The position numbers and the translations under genes are program-made. A DNA stretch of 64,000 nt from Chitinophaga agri (lineage in GTDB: Bacteria; Bacteroidota; Bacteroidia; Chitinophagales; Chitinophagaceae): positions 2,418,001 through 2,482,000 of the forward strand of contig NZ_CP048113.1 of NCBI RefSeq assembly GCF_010093065.1, in the 5' to 3' direction. The number at the start of each line of letters is the position of its first letter. Position 1 is the stretch's first letter. This document shows, piece after piece, positions 16,645 through 23,831 of this stretch. Under the pieces are notes generated by a model. It was not told where the DNA came from, ran no database searches, and saw nothing but the letters and a program-made list of their open reading frames with translations.

Positions 16645-17424
16645 TTACCACTGTAATTCAAAGGTACCACCGCCACTTATTACGTAAGTTGCTTTCTTGT
16701 TGCCTTTGAAAGTGATCATACCACTGTAGCTGAATGCATTGCCTTTGCTGTCTTTACCAGAGATCTTCGCAGTAGCAGTACCAGATACGATCATGTGAGT
16801 AGTTTTGCTAACCTTTATATCAGTTGATTCATAGTGGATCTCACTGGTGTAAGACGGCATGTCAGTAGTCTTTGATTCCAGTTTACCAGTAGCGTCATAT
16901 TTCTGACTGATCTCCCAGTTAGCACTGTTCGCGCCGAGACCTCTCAGCGTATATTGAGAAGCGTAAGTGCTTGAACTGGAGAACTTCTCCATACCCAGTG
17001 AAATAGTACCGTTTGCTTCGAAATTGAATGCAGATGGAATATCCTGAAGACATTGAAGACCATAACTCCAGTATAGGGCATAACTAAAGCTGGTTCCATT
17101 GCCATTGCCGGAAAATGCCACCGTGTCCTTTTCTGTTTTACCACAGAAATCACTGAGTCTTCCGCCTTCTGCTTTTCTTGCTTCCAGTGCAGATACCGTC
17201 AATGTTGAAGCTTCGATCTGCGTAACCAGACCACCCTGGGAGGTTACAGACTGTGACACCATTACGGCGGCATTCTCGTTAGTCACGCCTGGAGTAGCTT
17301 CGTCTTTATCATCCTTTGAACAGGAAGTTACGCCGAAAGAGATACCAGCAGCTAAGAACATTAATAACAGTGTAGATTTACCTTTTGCGAAAGTGAGGTT
17401 TTGTCTTTTCATAGAATGAGACAT
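16645..17424 (-). CDS. Hypothetical lipoprotein
   Basis: A 259-residue lipoprotein. The N-terminus has a basic stretch, a hydrophobic core (STLLLMFLAAGISFG) and lipobox VTSC followed by SKDDKDE, again an acidic surface-export tag. The mature part is Ser/Thr-rich and beta-rich, with a possible disulphide pair around DFCGKT and GLQCLQ. The C-terminus repeats short strands with Gly (AKISGKDSKGNAFSYSGMITFKG). I do not recognise the family. The start could also be the Met at codon 5. It converges on the DUF4397 gene. A -7 element sits at 17504-17511. Confidence 0.75.
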   Translation of the reverse strand: MSHSMKRQNLTFAKGKSTLLLMFLAAGISFGVTSCSKDDKDEATPGVTNENAAVMVSQSVTSQGGLVTQIEASTLTVSALEARKAEGGRLSDFCGKTEKDTVAFSGNGNGTSFSYALYWSYGLQCLQDIPSAFNFEANGTISLGMEKFSSSSTYASQYTLRGLGANSANWEISQKYDATGKLESKTTDMPSYTSEIHYESTDIKVSKTTHMIVSGTATAKISGKDSKGNAFSYSGMITFKGNKKATYVISGGGTFELQW

Positions 17425-17733
17425 TTGGAATTTAATGATGATGATGTATAATGATTGATGCTTTTCGAATAATTCACATTAATTGCTGCATACTTCCCTT
17501 TCACAAATCTATATCAATATATATTTAAATCATAATATAAACGGATATTTTACAATTCTATTGTTGCCCCTGCTTTTCGCACTTATAATATAACTGATAA
17601 TCAATAATAAATATTGCTACATGCAGTAAAAAATACCATCGGGTAATGCCGACGGTCAATGAGTTTATGACAAAAGAAAATCGCTTTCACCTAGGCGAAA
17701 GCGATTGACTGTCTTTATAGCGACTATTTAATA
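17425..17733. other. AT-rich intergenic region
   Basis: About 310 bases. A minus-strand -7 element (TAGATTTG, 17504-17511) upstream of the lipoprotein gene, then an AT-rich stretch (17515-17640), then the terminator of the DUF1080 gene. No gene seen. Confidence 0.5.
17672..17706 (-). terminator. Terminator of the DUF1080 gene
   Basis: Arms 17679-17688 and 17697-17706 form a perfect 10-bp stem with an 8-nt loop. On the minus strand a T-rich run follows. Confidence 0.75.
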
Positions 17734-18501
17734 CTATAATTCTCTGATCCAGATATTTCTGAAGCTCAGTGGCTCACTCTTATCGCCGTGAGACTGCAGC
17801 TTGATCGGACTAGGGCCATGTGCCTTATTGTAAGACGCCTTGCCGATATATCTTGTAGGACCTGCCAGCTCTGTATTGTTCTGCACCAGTACACCATTGA
17901 AGAATACAGTTACACGGGCAGGAGACTGCACGGAGCCATCAGCGTTGAAACGTGGCGCCGTCCAGATCACATCATACGTTTGCCACTCACCTGGTTTGCG
18001 GTTAGCATTTGCCAGTGGAGCCGTTTGTTTATAGATGCTCGCCGACTGACCGTTCACATATGTTTTGTTATTGTAGTTATCAAGGATCTGCAGTTCATAA
18101 CCATCATCACCGCTACCTGTGGAAGCCAGGAACAGACCGCTGTTACCTCTGCCCTGCCCTGTACCGGTGATATTCTTAGGTACACGCCATTCCAGGTGCA
18201 GCTGATAATTATTGAAGGATCTTTTCGTCTGAATGTTGCCGGTAGATTTATCTACTGTAAATATTCCACCTGCGACTTTCCATTTTGCTGCCTGGGTCGT
18301 ATCGTTTACAGATACCCACTGGTCCAGGTTCTTACCGTCAAACAGGATGATCGCGTCGGAAGGCGCATCTGTATTTACTTTACCGGGTGTAACAACCGCT
18401 GGTACCGGTTCCCATACTTCTGTATCCTCCGGTTTCGACTGCGCAAATAACGTGGCAGAGAGCACAACAGCTGCGGCTGTTGTAAGCGTTTTCTTGTACA
18501 T
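17734..18501 (-). CDS. DUF1080 (3-keto-disaccharide hydrolase-type) exported protein
   Basis: A 255-residue protein with signal peptide (MYKKTLTTAAAVVLSATLFAQ) and a single DUF1080 domain (PF06439), a concanavalin-like jelly roll. Typical blocks: ILFDGKNLDQWVS, KRSFNNYQLHLEWRVP, RGNSGLFL, YELQILDNYNNKTY, and a C-terminal PIKLQSHGDKSEPLSFRNIWIREL. Some members hydrolyse 3-keto-glycosides; many just bind carbohydrate. The frame opens with a GTG at 18507, but the ATG two codons later (18501) is the better start. Monocistronic with its own terminator. Confidence 0.88.
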   Translation of the reverse strand: MYKKTLTTAAAVVLSATLFAQSKPEDTEVWEPVPAVVTPGKVNTDAPSDAIILFDGKNLDQWVSVNDTTQAAKWKVAGGIFTVDKSTGNIQTKRSFNNYQLHLEWRVPKNITGTGQGRGNSGLFLASTGSGDDGYELQILDNYNNKTYVNGQSASIYKQTAPLANANRKPGEWQTYDVIWTAPRFNADGSVQSPARVTVFFNGVLVQNNTELAGPTRYIGKASYNKAHGPSPIKLQSHGDKSEPLSFRNIWIREL

Positions 18502-18823
18502 GATCACAATAATTTAATTCCCTAAATTAAAAATAGATATCACAAATAACAATCCGGCCATCATATTTAAGTCTTTTTTCTGATAAGCGTCACCCGGCGT
18601 GATAATGCCATTATCCATATACCATTATATTTGCATATAAATACATTAGTCGTTATCTTCGGTTTGTAATGATAGTATGTTGGAGAATGATTGTTCATGT
18701 TGACCTCACCGGGACTATCAGGTCACAGGCAATTGCCCTGATCCGCACTCACATAATCCTTTGACTATTAAATATTTTTCAGCGACGGTTAGCGCCGCAG
18801 CCGGTACGCCATATTCTTATACA
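18502..18823. other. Divergent intergenic region and leader of the ternary operon
   Basis: About 320 bases. TATATTTG at 18626-18633 is a consensus -7 element facing the five-gene operon, giving a leader near 185 nt. Within the leader, TGACCT (18701-18706) and AGGTCA (18720-18725) form an inverted repeat with 13-nt spacing. The frame of the first gene is open back to a TTG at 18761, but an ATG at 18824 is preferred. Confidence 0.5.
18626..18633 (+). promoter_or_regulatory. -7 element of the ternary operon
   Basis: TATATTTG matches TAnnTTTG. It is the only good match upstream of the five-gene operon. No clear -33 TTTG at the expected distance. Confidence 0.45.
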
Positions 18824-19456
18824 ATGACACTGAGCGAATTTATATCATCACTGATCAATAAAGGAGAAGTCATCGTAGCTCCCGCTCTCCAGCCATTTGA
18901 CACGGACGATCTCCGGGTCGCCCGGATCCATCTGGAGCAGCACTATACGGACGACGTCAGTGAAGTGCCGGGACAAGCTCCCGCGTATGATCCGGAGGCC
19001 GCTATATGGGCAGCCGGTTATCTGTACAGGACCGTACAGTTCCTGTTACTCAGACACCTGGATGCATCGGACATCGAAGCGCACCTGCCTCCTTTTACTG
19101 GGGTGCAAACGCCTGCGGCTATCTATTCCGCTGATCTGTGTTTACGTTACCTGCCGGATATATTCCTGCTGGCAAAAGGCATCTCTCCGGAAGATCCATT
19201 GGTCGTTACACTACAGGCCATGACATTACAATGGCCACTATCGGCGGCCGCTATCCCGGGCGTCGTATCAGCAGACCTGTCGGCCGTACTGCAACACCCG
19301 TCACTGACACGCATGTACACAGACAGGATCATCCTGGCAAAAGACTTTGACAAATGCACACATCCGGCCTGTCTTCCTCTTGTAGCGGAAGCCCTGGGCG
19401 CATACAGTGCAAAATTCTGGCCGCAATTTAAAATAGACCTTACTGCTCATAACTAA
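18824..19456 (+). CDS. Ternary-system accessory protein (bpX-type, unknown)
   Basis: A 210-residue cytosolic, mostly helical protein (MTLSEFISSLINKGEVIVAP...), first gene of the MoxR/vWA/propeller operon. It has no catalytic motif that I recognise. Features: acidic DTDDLRVARIHLEQHY, then AAIWAAGYLYRTVQFLLLRHL and a C-terminal ALGAYSAKFWPQFKIDL. I think it corresponds to one of the small bpX domains (possibly bpX4) defined for MoxR-vWA-beta-propeller ternary systems, but the number is from memory and unsure. The 3-nt gap to the MoxR gene makes co-translation likely. The ATG at 18824 is preferred over the TTG at 18761, which would add a 21-residue low-complexity stretch. Confidence 0.7.
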   Translation: MTLSEFISSLINKGEVIVAPALQPFDTDDLRVARIHLEQHYTDDVSEVPGQAPAYDPEAAIWAAGYLYRTVQFLLLRHLDASDIEAHLPPFTGVQTPAAIYSADLCLRYLPDIFLLAKGISPEDPLVVTLQAMTLQWPLSAAAIPGVVSADLSAVLQHPSLTRMYTDRIILAKDFDKCTHPACLPLVAEALGAYSAKFWPQFKIDLTAHN

Positions 19457-19459
19457 CAT

Positions 19460-20611
19460 ATGCAACCTGTAACCTTTGAATCACCGCTGGTAGACAAACT
19501 GAATGGTATCCTGCAACGCCTGAAAGGCACATTCGTAGGAAAAGATGATGTGATAGACCTGATGGGTATCTGCCTAGCAGGCAGAGAGAACCTGTTCCTG
19601 TTCGGTCCTCCGGGTACCGCCAAAAGTGCCATTGTACGTGAACTATCCCGCCAGCTGGATGTGCAGACATTTGAATACCTGCTCACCCGCTTCACAGAAC
19701 CCAACGAACTCTTTGGCCCGTTCGACATCCGTAAACTACGCGACGGCGAGCTGGTTACCAATACCGAAGGCATGTTGCCGGAAGCATCGCTCGTATTTCT
19801 CGACGAGCTGCTGAACGCCAACAGTGCTATTCTGAACAGCCTGCTCATGGCGCTGAACGAAAAGATCTTCCGCAGAGGTAAAGAAACACGCGAACTGCCG
19901 GCCCTGATCTTCATCGGCGCCAGCAATCACCTGCCTGAAGATGAAGCTCTCCAGGCATTGTTTGACAGGTTCCTGCTCCGTGTACGTTGTACCAACGTGG
20001 ACCCCGCCATGCTGAATAGCGTACTGCAGGCAGGCTGGGGATTGGAACAGGCCGCGACCAATGGACAGGAAGGTATCCCCGCGGCGGACCTCCGCACCCT
20101 GCAGCAGCTCACCACCACCGTGGACCTGAACGCTGTAAGACCGGATTACATTATGCTGATACAGCAGCTGCGCAATGCGGGTGTACAGATCTCAGACAGA
20201 CGTGCGGTGAAACTCCAGCGCCTGATCGCAGCCAGCGCCCTGCTTTGTAAAAGAACGACAGCCATCCTCTCCGACCTCTGGGTCCTGCGTTACATCTGGG
20301 ATACAGAAGAACAGGTGGAGATCATTGCCGGCATCGTCAACACCGTGATCGCACAAGCCGCCACACATCCGCAGGAACATCCCCGCGCGAACAACAGTGG
20401 TACGCCGGATGCAGAAACACTTTACAGTGAAGTGGAAGAGCTGCATCAGCAATGGGACGATCCTGCTGCTACACCGGCGTCCCGTGCACAGATCAAGGAC
20501 AGGCTGCGCAGCATCACCAGCCGCTGTGAATGGATCAGTAATGCGACACAACGCAACTACGTACAGGAACCCATAGATGGACTATGGAAGAAGATAATGC
20601 AAACAGCATGA
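19460..20611 (+). CDS. MoxR-family AAA+ ATPase of a ternary conflict system
   Basis: A 383-residue MoxR/RavA-like AAA+ chaperone. Walker A GPPGTAKS at residues 49-56, Walker B LVFLDELLNANSAILN at 111-126, sensor 1 IGASNHLPE at ~152-160, the arginine-finger block FDRFLLRV at 168-175, then the helical lid. The C-terminal ~80 residues are helical. MoxR ATPases pair with vWA-domain proteins to remodel metal- or complex-bound clients. Here the partner is the degenerate-vWA/propeller gene two cistrons downstream. Its TGA stop overlaps the ATG of the next gene (ATGA). I infer this is the NTP-dependent switch of the system: it would use ATP to control assembly or release of the bpX and propeller proteins. 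Confidence 0.93.
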   Translation: MQPVTFESPLVDKLNGILQRLKGTFVGKDDVIDLMGICLAGRENLFLFGPPGTAKSAIVRELSRQLDVQTFEYLLTRFTEPNELFGPFDIRKLRDGELVTNTEGMLPEASLVFLDELLNANSAILNSLLMALNEKIFRRGKETRELPALIFIGASNHLPEDEALQALFDRFLLRVRCTNVDPAMLNSVLQAGWGLEQAATNGQEGIPAADLRTLQQLTTTVDLNAVRPDYIMLIQQLRNAGVQISDRRAVKLQRLIAASALLCKRTTAILSDLWVLRYIWDTEEQVEIIAGIVNTVIAQAATHPQEHPRANNSGTPDAETLYSEVEELHQQWDDPAATPASRAQIKDRLRSITSRCEWISNATQRNYVQEPIDGLWKKIMQTA

Positions 20612-21312
20612 AAGAAATGATCGTTGTGTTGTCAGCAGACAACATGGAATCACTTGGCAGTATACGTACCTGGCCTGGCCTGCTGGTGTCACTATCCGGT
20701 GATCAGATCTGGGTAAGAGGGATACCACCTGACGCAAATGATATACGGTTACGTAAGTTGCCTGCCATACATACCTACCTGGCCGATTTCCAGGAACGTT
20801 TATTCCTCCCCGGTAAACAAACACCGCATGATGCACTGAAAAGAATGACCTGGGAATCGCTGGCTTCTTTTATAAAAGTGGAACTGCCGGTATCTGCCTT
20901 ACCAGGATCGACAGCAGGTGTATTTACTATAAAACTGGCACCTTCCGCACAGCACACAGAACCGGCGGGCATCATCACCTCCCTGGAACACTGGAAAGCC
21001 TATGCGGATAGCGCTCCGCTGATCAGGTTACAGGGACTGGTCTTCGCTGCCTGCGGGTCAGGGGAAGTACTGATCATGGGCACGCCGGTTCCGCCGATAC
21101 CCGGTCAGGCATTCACGCTGCATGATCAGCTGTTATTGCCTGCGGGATATGACTTCGATCCACCGGCAGCAGGCGTGTTCATTGCGGCACATTTTAAACA
21201 GGAGACCGGGACTTTTATACGCTATCATCGCGATGGCCGCTGGGAGAAGATCCCGGGGAGTAGTTTCGTACATGCTACCAGGAGTGCCATACGCCTTACC
21301 AACATTGACTAA
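20608..21312 (+). CDS. Ternary-system bpX-type protein (unknown)
   Basis: A 234-residue protein between the MoxR and vWA/propeller genes. The frame reaches back to an ATG at 20584, but the ATG at 20608 forms an ATGA overlap with the MoxR stop and is the likely coupled start (MKEMIVVLSADNMESLGSI). The sequence is mixed alpha/beta: short strands around a TWPGLLVSLSGDQIWVRGIP region, a helical centre, then QGLVFAACGSGEVLIMGTP. No catalytic motif or transmembrane segment. It probably matches one of the small bpX families (perhaps bpX5; number unsure). Its TAA overlaps the next ATG (TAATG). Confidence 0.7.
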   Translation: MKEMIVVLSADNMESLGSIRTWPGLLVSLSGDQIWVRGIPPDANDIRLRKLPAIHTYLADFQERLFLPGKQTPHDALKRMTWESLASFIKVELPVSALPGSTAGVFTIKLAPSAQHTEPAGIITSLEHWKAYADSAPLIRLQGLVFAACGSGEVLIMGTPVPPIPGQAFTLHDQLLLPAGYDFDPPAAGVFIAAHFKQETGTFIRYHRDGRWEKIPGSSFVHATRSAIRLTNID

Positions 21313-23831
21313 TGAATAAGAAAGACTGGAGTACAGCATATTTTGAGTCAACAACCAACTACTTCTGGCGCTGGGCGCAGGAAGAAGGAACAGGGAGCCT
21401 CGTTGTTGAGACAACGGTTCCTGCTATCACTATTTGCTACTGGGAGGAACTTTTGAATGACCTGCAGTCAATGACGGGGCATCTTCCACCGTTGTCTGTT
21501 CTGCTGATGACCATGGCCATCGGCAAAACAGATGAGGAGCATGCGACTACCCACTTCACCCGTGAGTCTGTACAGTTACATCTTTTACGCCCCATCATGC
21601 GCAGGGATACCTGGTCAGAATTGCTGCCACTTGAAGAACTGAAAGAGCTGACGGCAACGATCACCAGTTTTGTACAACGCCTGCATGCTCTTCCCAGGAG
21701 ATACTGGCAGGGAGATGAACGGCACCTGTTATTCAAAACACTTTTTGCATGTACGCCGGCGGAAATGTCTCCCAAAGAGGCGCACGAAATGCTGACAATG
21801 TTCCGGGAAACAGGCATGCTGCCTTCTCTTAATAAACGTGCTGAAGAATACAAGATTGAACAGGCCAGAACGGATGCCGGGTTCCTGAAAATGATCCTGG
21901 AACAGTATCCCGACAGTGACGCGCTGGAAAAGGCGTTAAAGGCTGCTATCATGCCTCCGCCACCACCTCCTCCTGCTCCGATCGAAGTGCCGGAAAAGCT
22001 GCCGCTGCCTGCGGACGCGAAGGAGTTGTCATTACTGCAGCTACTGGCAGAAGATGACCGGACGGCGTATATCGCCCTGCTCACCCAACGCCTGCTGGCG
22101 GCATTACACCTGCCAGCACATATGCCGCACGCCGGAGATATCACCGTAGGTGGTGTTGCTGATATTACCAATAAGGGCACGATAGACAGACTGCTGATCA
22201 GTGAACTGGCCAATGAAGATGACGTACTCATGGCAAGGCTGGCAAATAATGAAGCACTATATCTGCGCCGGGAAGAAGTGCCTGACAACGAGCCACCACA
22301 CCGGTATATCCTGATCGATAAAAGTATCCGGATGTGGGGAACTCCGCATATACTGGCAATAGCTACCGGACTGGCCTGCGCGCTGGACAACAAACGCGCT
22401 GCGGCTATACATGCGTTTGCGCTGACGGGTGACACTTTTCAACCCATTGACCTTACAGAGAAAGATGATATTGTCAGAACGATGCACCGCCTGTCTCCTG
22501 CCCTGAACAGCGCAGCGGCATTAACGGCATTCAATATGACGCATCCGCTCACGATGAGTGATGAATACTTCCTGATCACCAGTGAGGAATTATTTAATCA
22601 ACCTGCATTCCAGCAGGCCTTTGCTGCGTTAAGAACAGTGAACGGGTTTCTGATCACTGTCAGCAGAGAGGCGGACGTACTGGTATACAGGTATATGTCC
22701 GGCCACCGGAAACTACTGCGTACGTCAAAGATCAACCTGGACCCACCCAAAGCATTACCTAAAAAAGCACCGGCGAAAGATGCTTTCAGGGGAACGCCTA
22801 CTGTAATGGACGTACCGAAATTCCTCCAGGAGTCCCCACTGCCCCTGCTGATGGCAGCAGGCAGTCTCTATCGTCATTCGAATAGAAGTGCATCAGGACA
22901 GGAAGGCTATCTGGCACTGACCGAACAACGGCAACTGGTATTCTGGCCGGACCGGAAAAAAGGCGGATCAGAGATCATGTCCCTATTCCCCGAAGCCTAT
23001 GCGGAAAAATATTACTTCGGATATACCGGCGCACATTATGTCTTTTCCTTCCAGGAAAAACATAGCCGGAACATCAAACTGTATCAGTTCTCGCCCGAGA
23101 CGCTTGAACTGATCGAAATACCGGTCAGTATGACGCTGCCTGCCACACCGGAAAGGCTGTTTGATGACCTGTATGATACCAGGACCCACCAGTTTATATT
23201 CACCAGGAACCGATGGAAAACAGACCTTGTGACACTGGATGTGTATAGTGGTTTGTTAGCCGCTGATCAAACCCGGACATGGGAGGTCGTTAAAAAGGAA
23301 CTTGATGAAGAGAAAAGAAAAGCGAATCTGAAGTATTATGTGCCTCCACCAGTAGCTCCGCAATATTTCACATTCATATCGGCACTCAAATCCATTAAGA
23401 TAAATAAGAAGGGGAATCTCGTCATCAATGGTAAACATGAGCTGACCTTTGTGCCCAACAATATGGAGTTTGTGCTGACACACGGACCTGTTGAAGCGCG
23501 CGATATCGTATTGACAGCGGAGAAACTGAAATTAAAAGACCTCCGGCCACCGCTGCTGCGTTATAACTGGCCCGACGGCAGTGAGCTATGGTTTGACAAA
23601 GCGCGGCATATGCTGTACCTGCGGAGCTCAGACAAAGCAATCCCGGAAATGGCGATACCACTGGTGATACAGACACAGACAGCCTGCTGGGCATCAGATG
23701 GCGTTATCTGCGGAAATCCCTACTTCCGGCCGAAAGAAGTGGAGGTCATTACCGTCATGGACTTCCATGAGAAATATTTCAGACCATTTATAAACGTAAT
23801 TCAGCAATATGCTACTGCAGCTGCAACCTGA
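21312..23831 (+). CDS. vWA-like / beta-propeller core protein of the ternary system
   Basis: An 839-residue cytosolic protein in four parts. Residues 1-210: helical N-terminus. Residues ~215-225: a proline run (MPPPPPPPAP) followed by a Pro/Glu linker. Residues ~330-475: a vWA-like fold starting RYILIDKSIRMWGTPHIL and continuing to DEYFLITSEE. The MIDAS motif DxSxS is reduced to D336-K-S338-I-R, so metal binding may be weak or lost. Residues ~510-839: repeated strand pairs (GYLALTEQRQLVFWPD, HYVFSFQEK, GNLVINGKHELTFV, ELWFDKARHMLYLR) that fit a WD40-like beta-propeller. This fusion is the expected central partner of MoxR in ternary systems. It overlaps the next gene by 23 nt. Confidence 0.82.
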   Translation: MNKKDWSTAYFESTTNYFWRWAQEEGTGSLVVETTVPAITICYWEELLNDLQSMTGHLPPLSVLLMTMAIGKTDEEHATTHFTRESVQLHLLRPIMRRDTWSELLPLEELKELTATITSFVQRLHALPRRYWQGDERHLLFKTLFACTPAEMSPKEAHEMLTMFRETGMLPSLNKRAEEYKIEQARTDAGFLKMILEQYPDSDALEKALKAAIMPPPPPPPAPIEVPEKLPLPADAKELSLLQLLAEDDRTAYIALLTQRLLAALHLPAHMPHAGDITVGGVADITNKGTIDRLLISELANEDDVLMARLANNEALYLRREEVPDNEPPHRYILIDKSIRMWGTPHILAIATGLACALDNKRAAAIHAFALTGDTFQPIDLTEKDDIVRTMHRLSPALNSAAALTAFNMTHPLTMSDEYFLITSEELFNQPAFQQAFAALRTVNGFLITVSREADVLVYRYMSGHRKLLRTSKINLDPPKALPKKAPAKDAFRGTPTVMDVPKFLQESPLPLLMAAGSLYRHSNRSASGQEGYLALTEQRQLVFWPDRKKGGSEIMSLFPEAYAEKYYFGYTGAHYVFSFQEKHSRNIKLYQFSPETLELIEIPVSMTLPATPERLFDDLYDTRTHQFIFTRNRWKTDLVTLDVYSGLLAADQTRTWEVVKKELDEEKRKANLKYYVPPPVAPQYFTFISALKSIKINKKGNLVINGKHELTFVPNNMEFVLTHGPVEARDIVLTAEKLKLKDLRPPLLRYNWPDGSELWFDKARHMLYLRSSDKAIPEMAIPLVIQTQTACWASDGVICGNPYFRPKEVEVITVMDFHEKYFRPFINVIQQYATAAAT

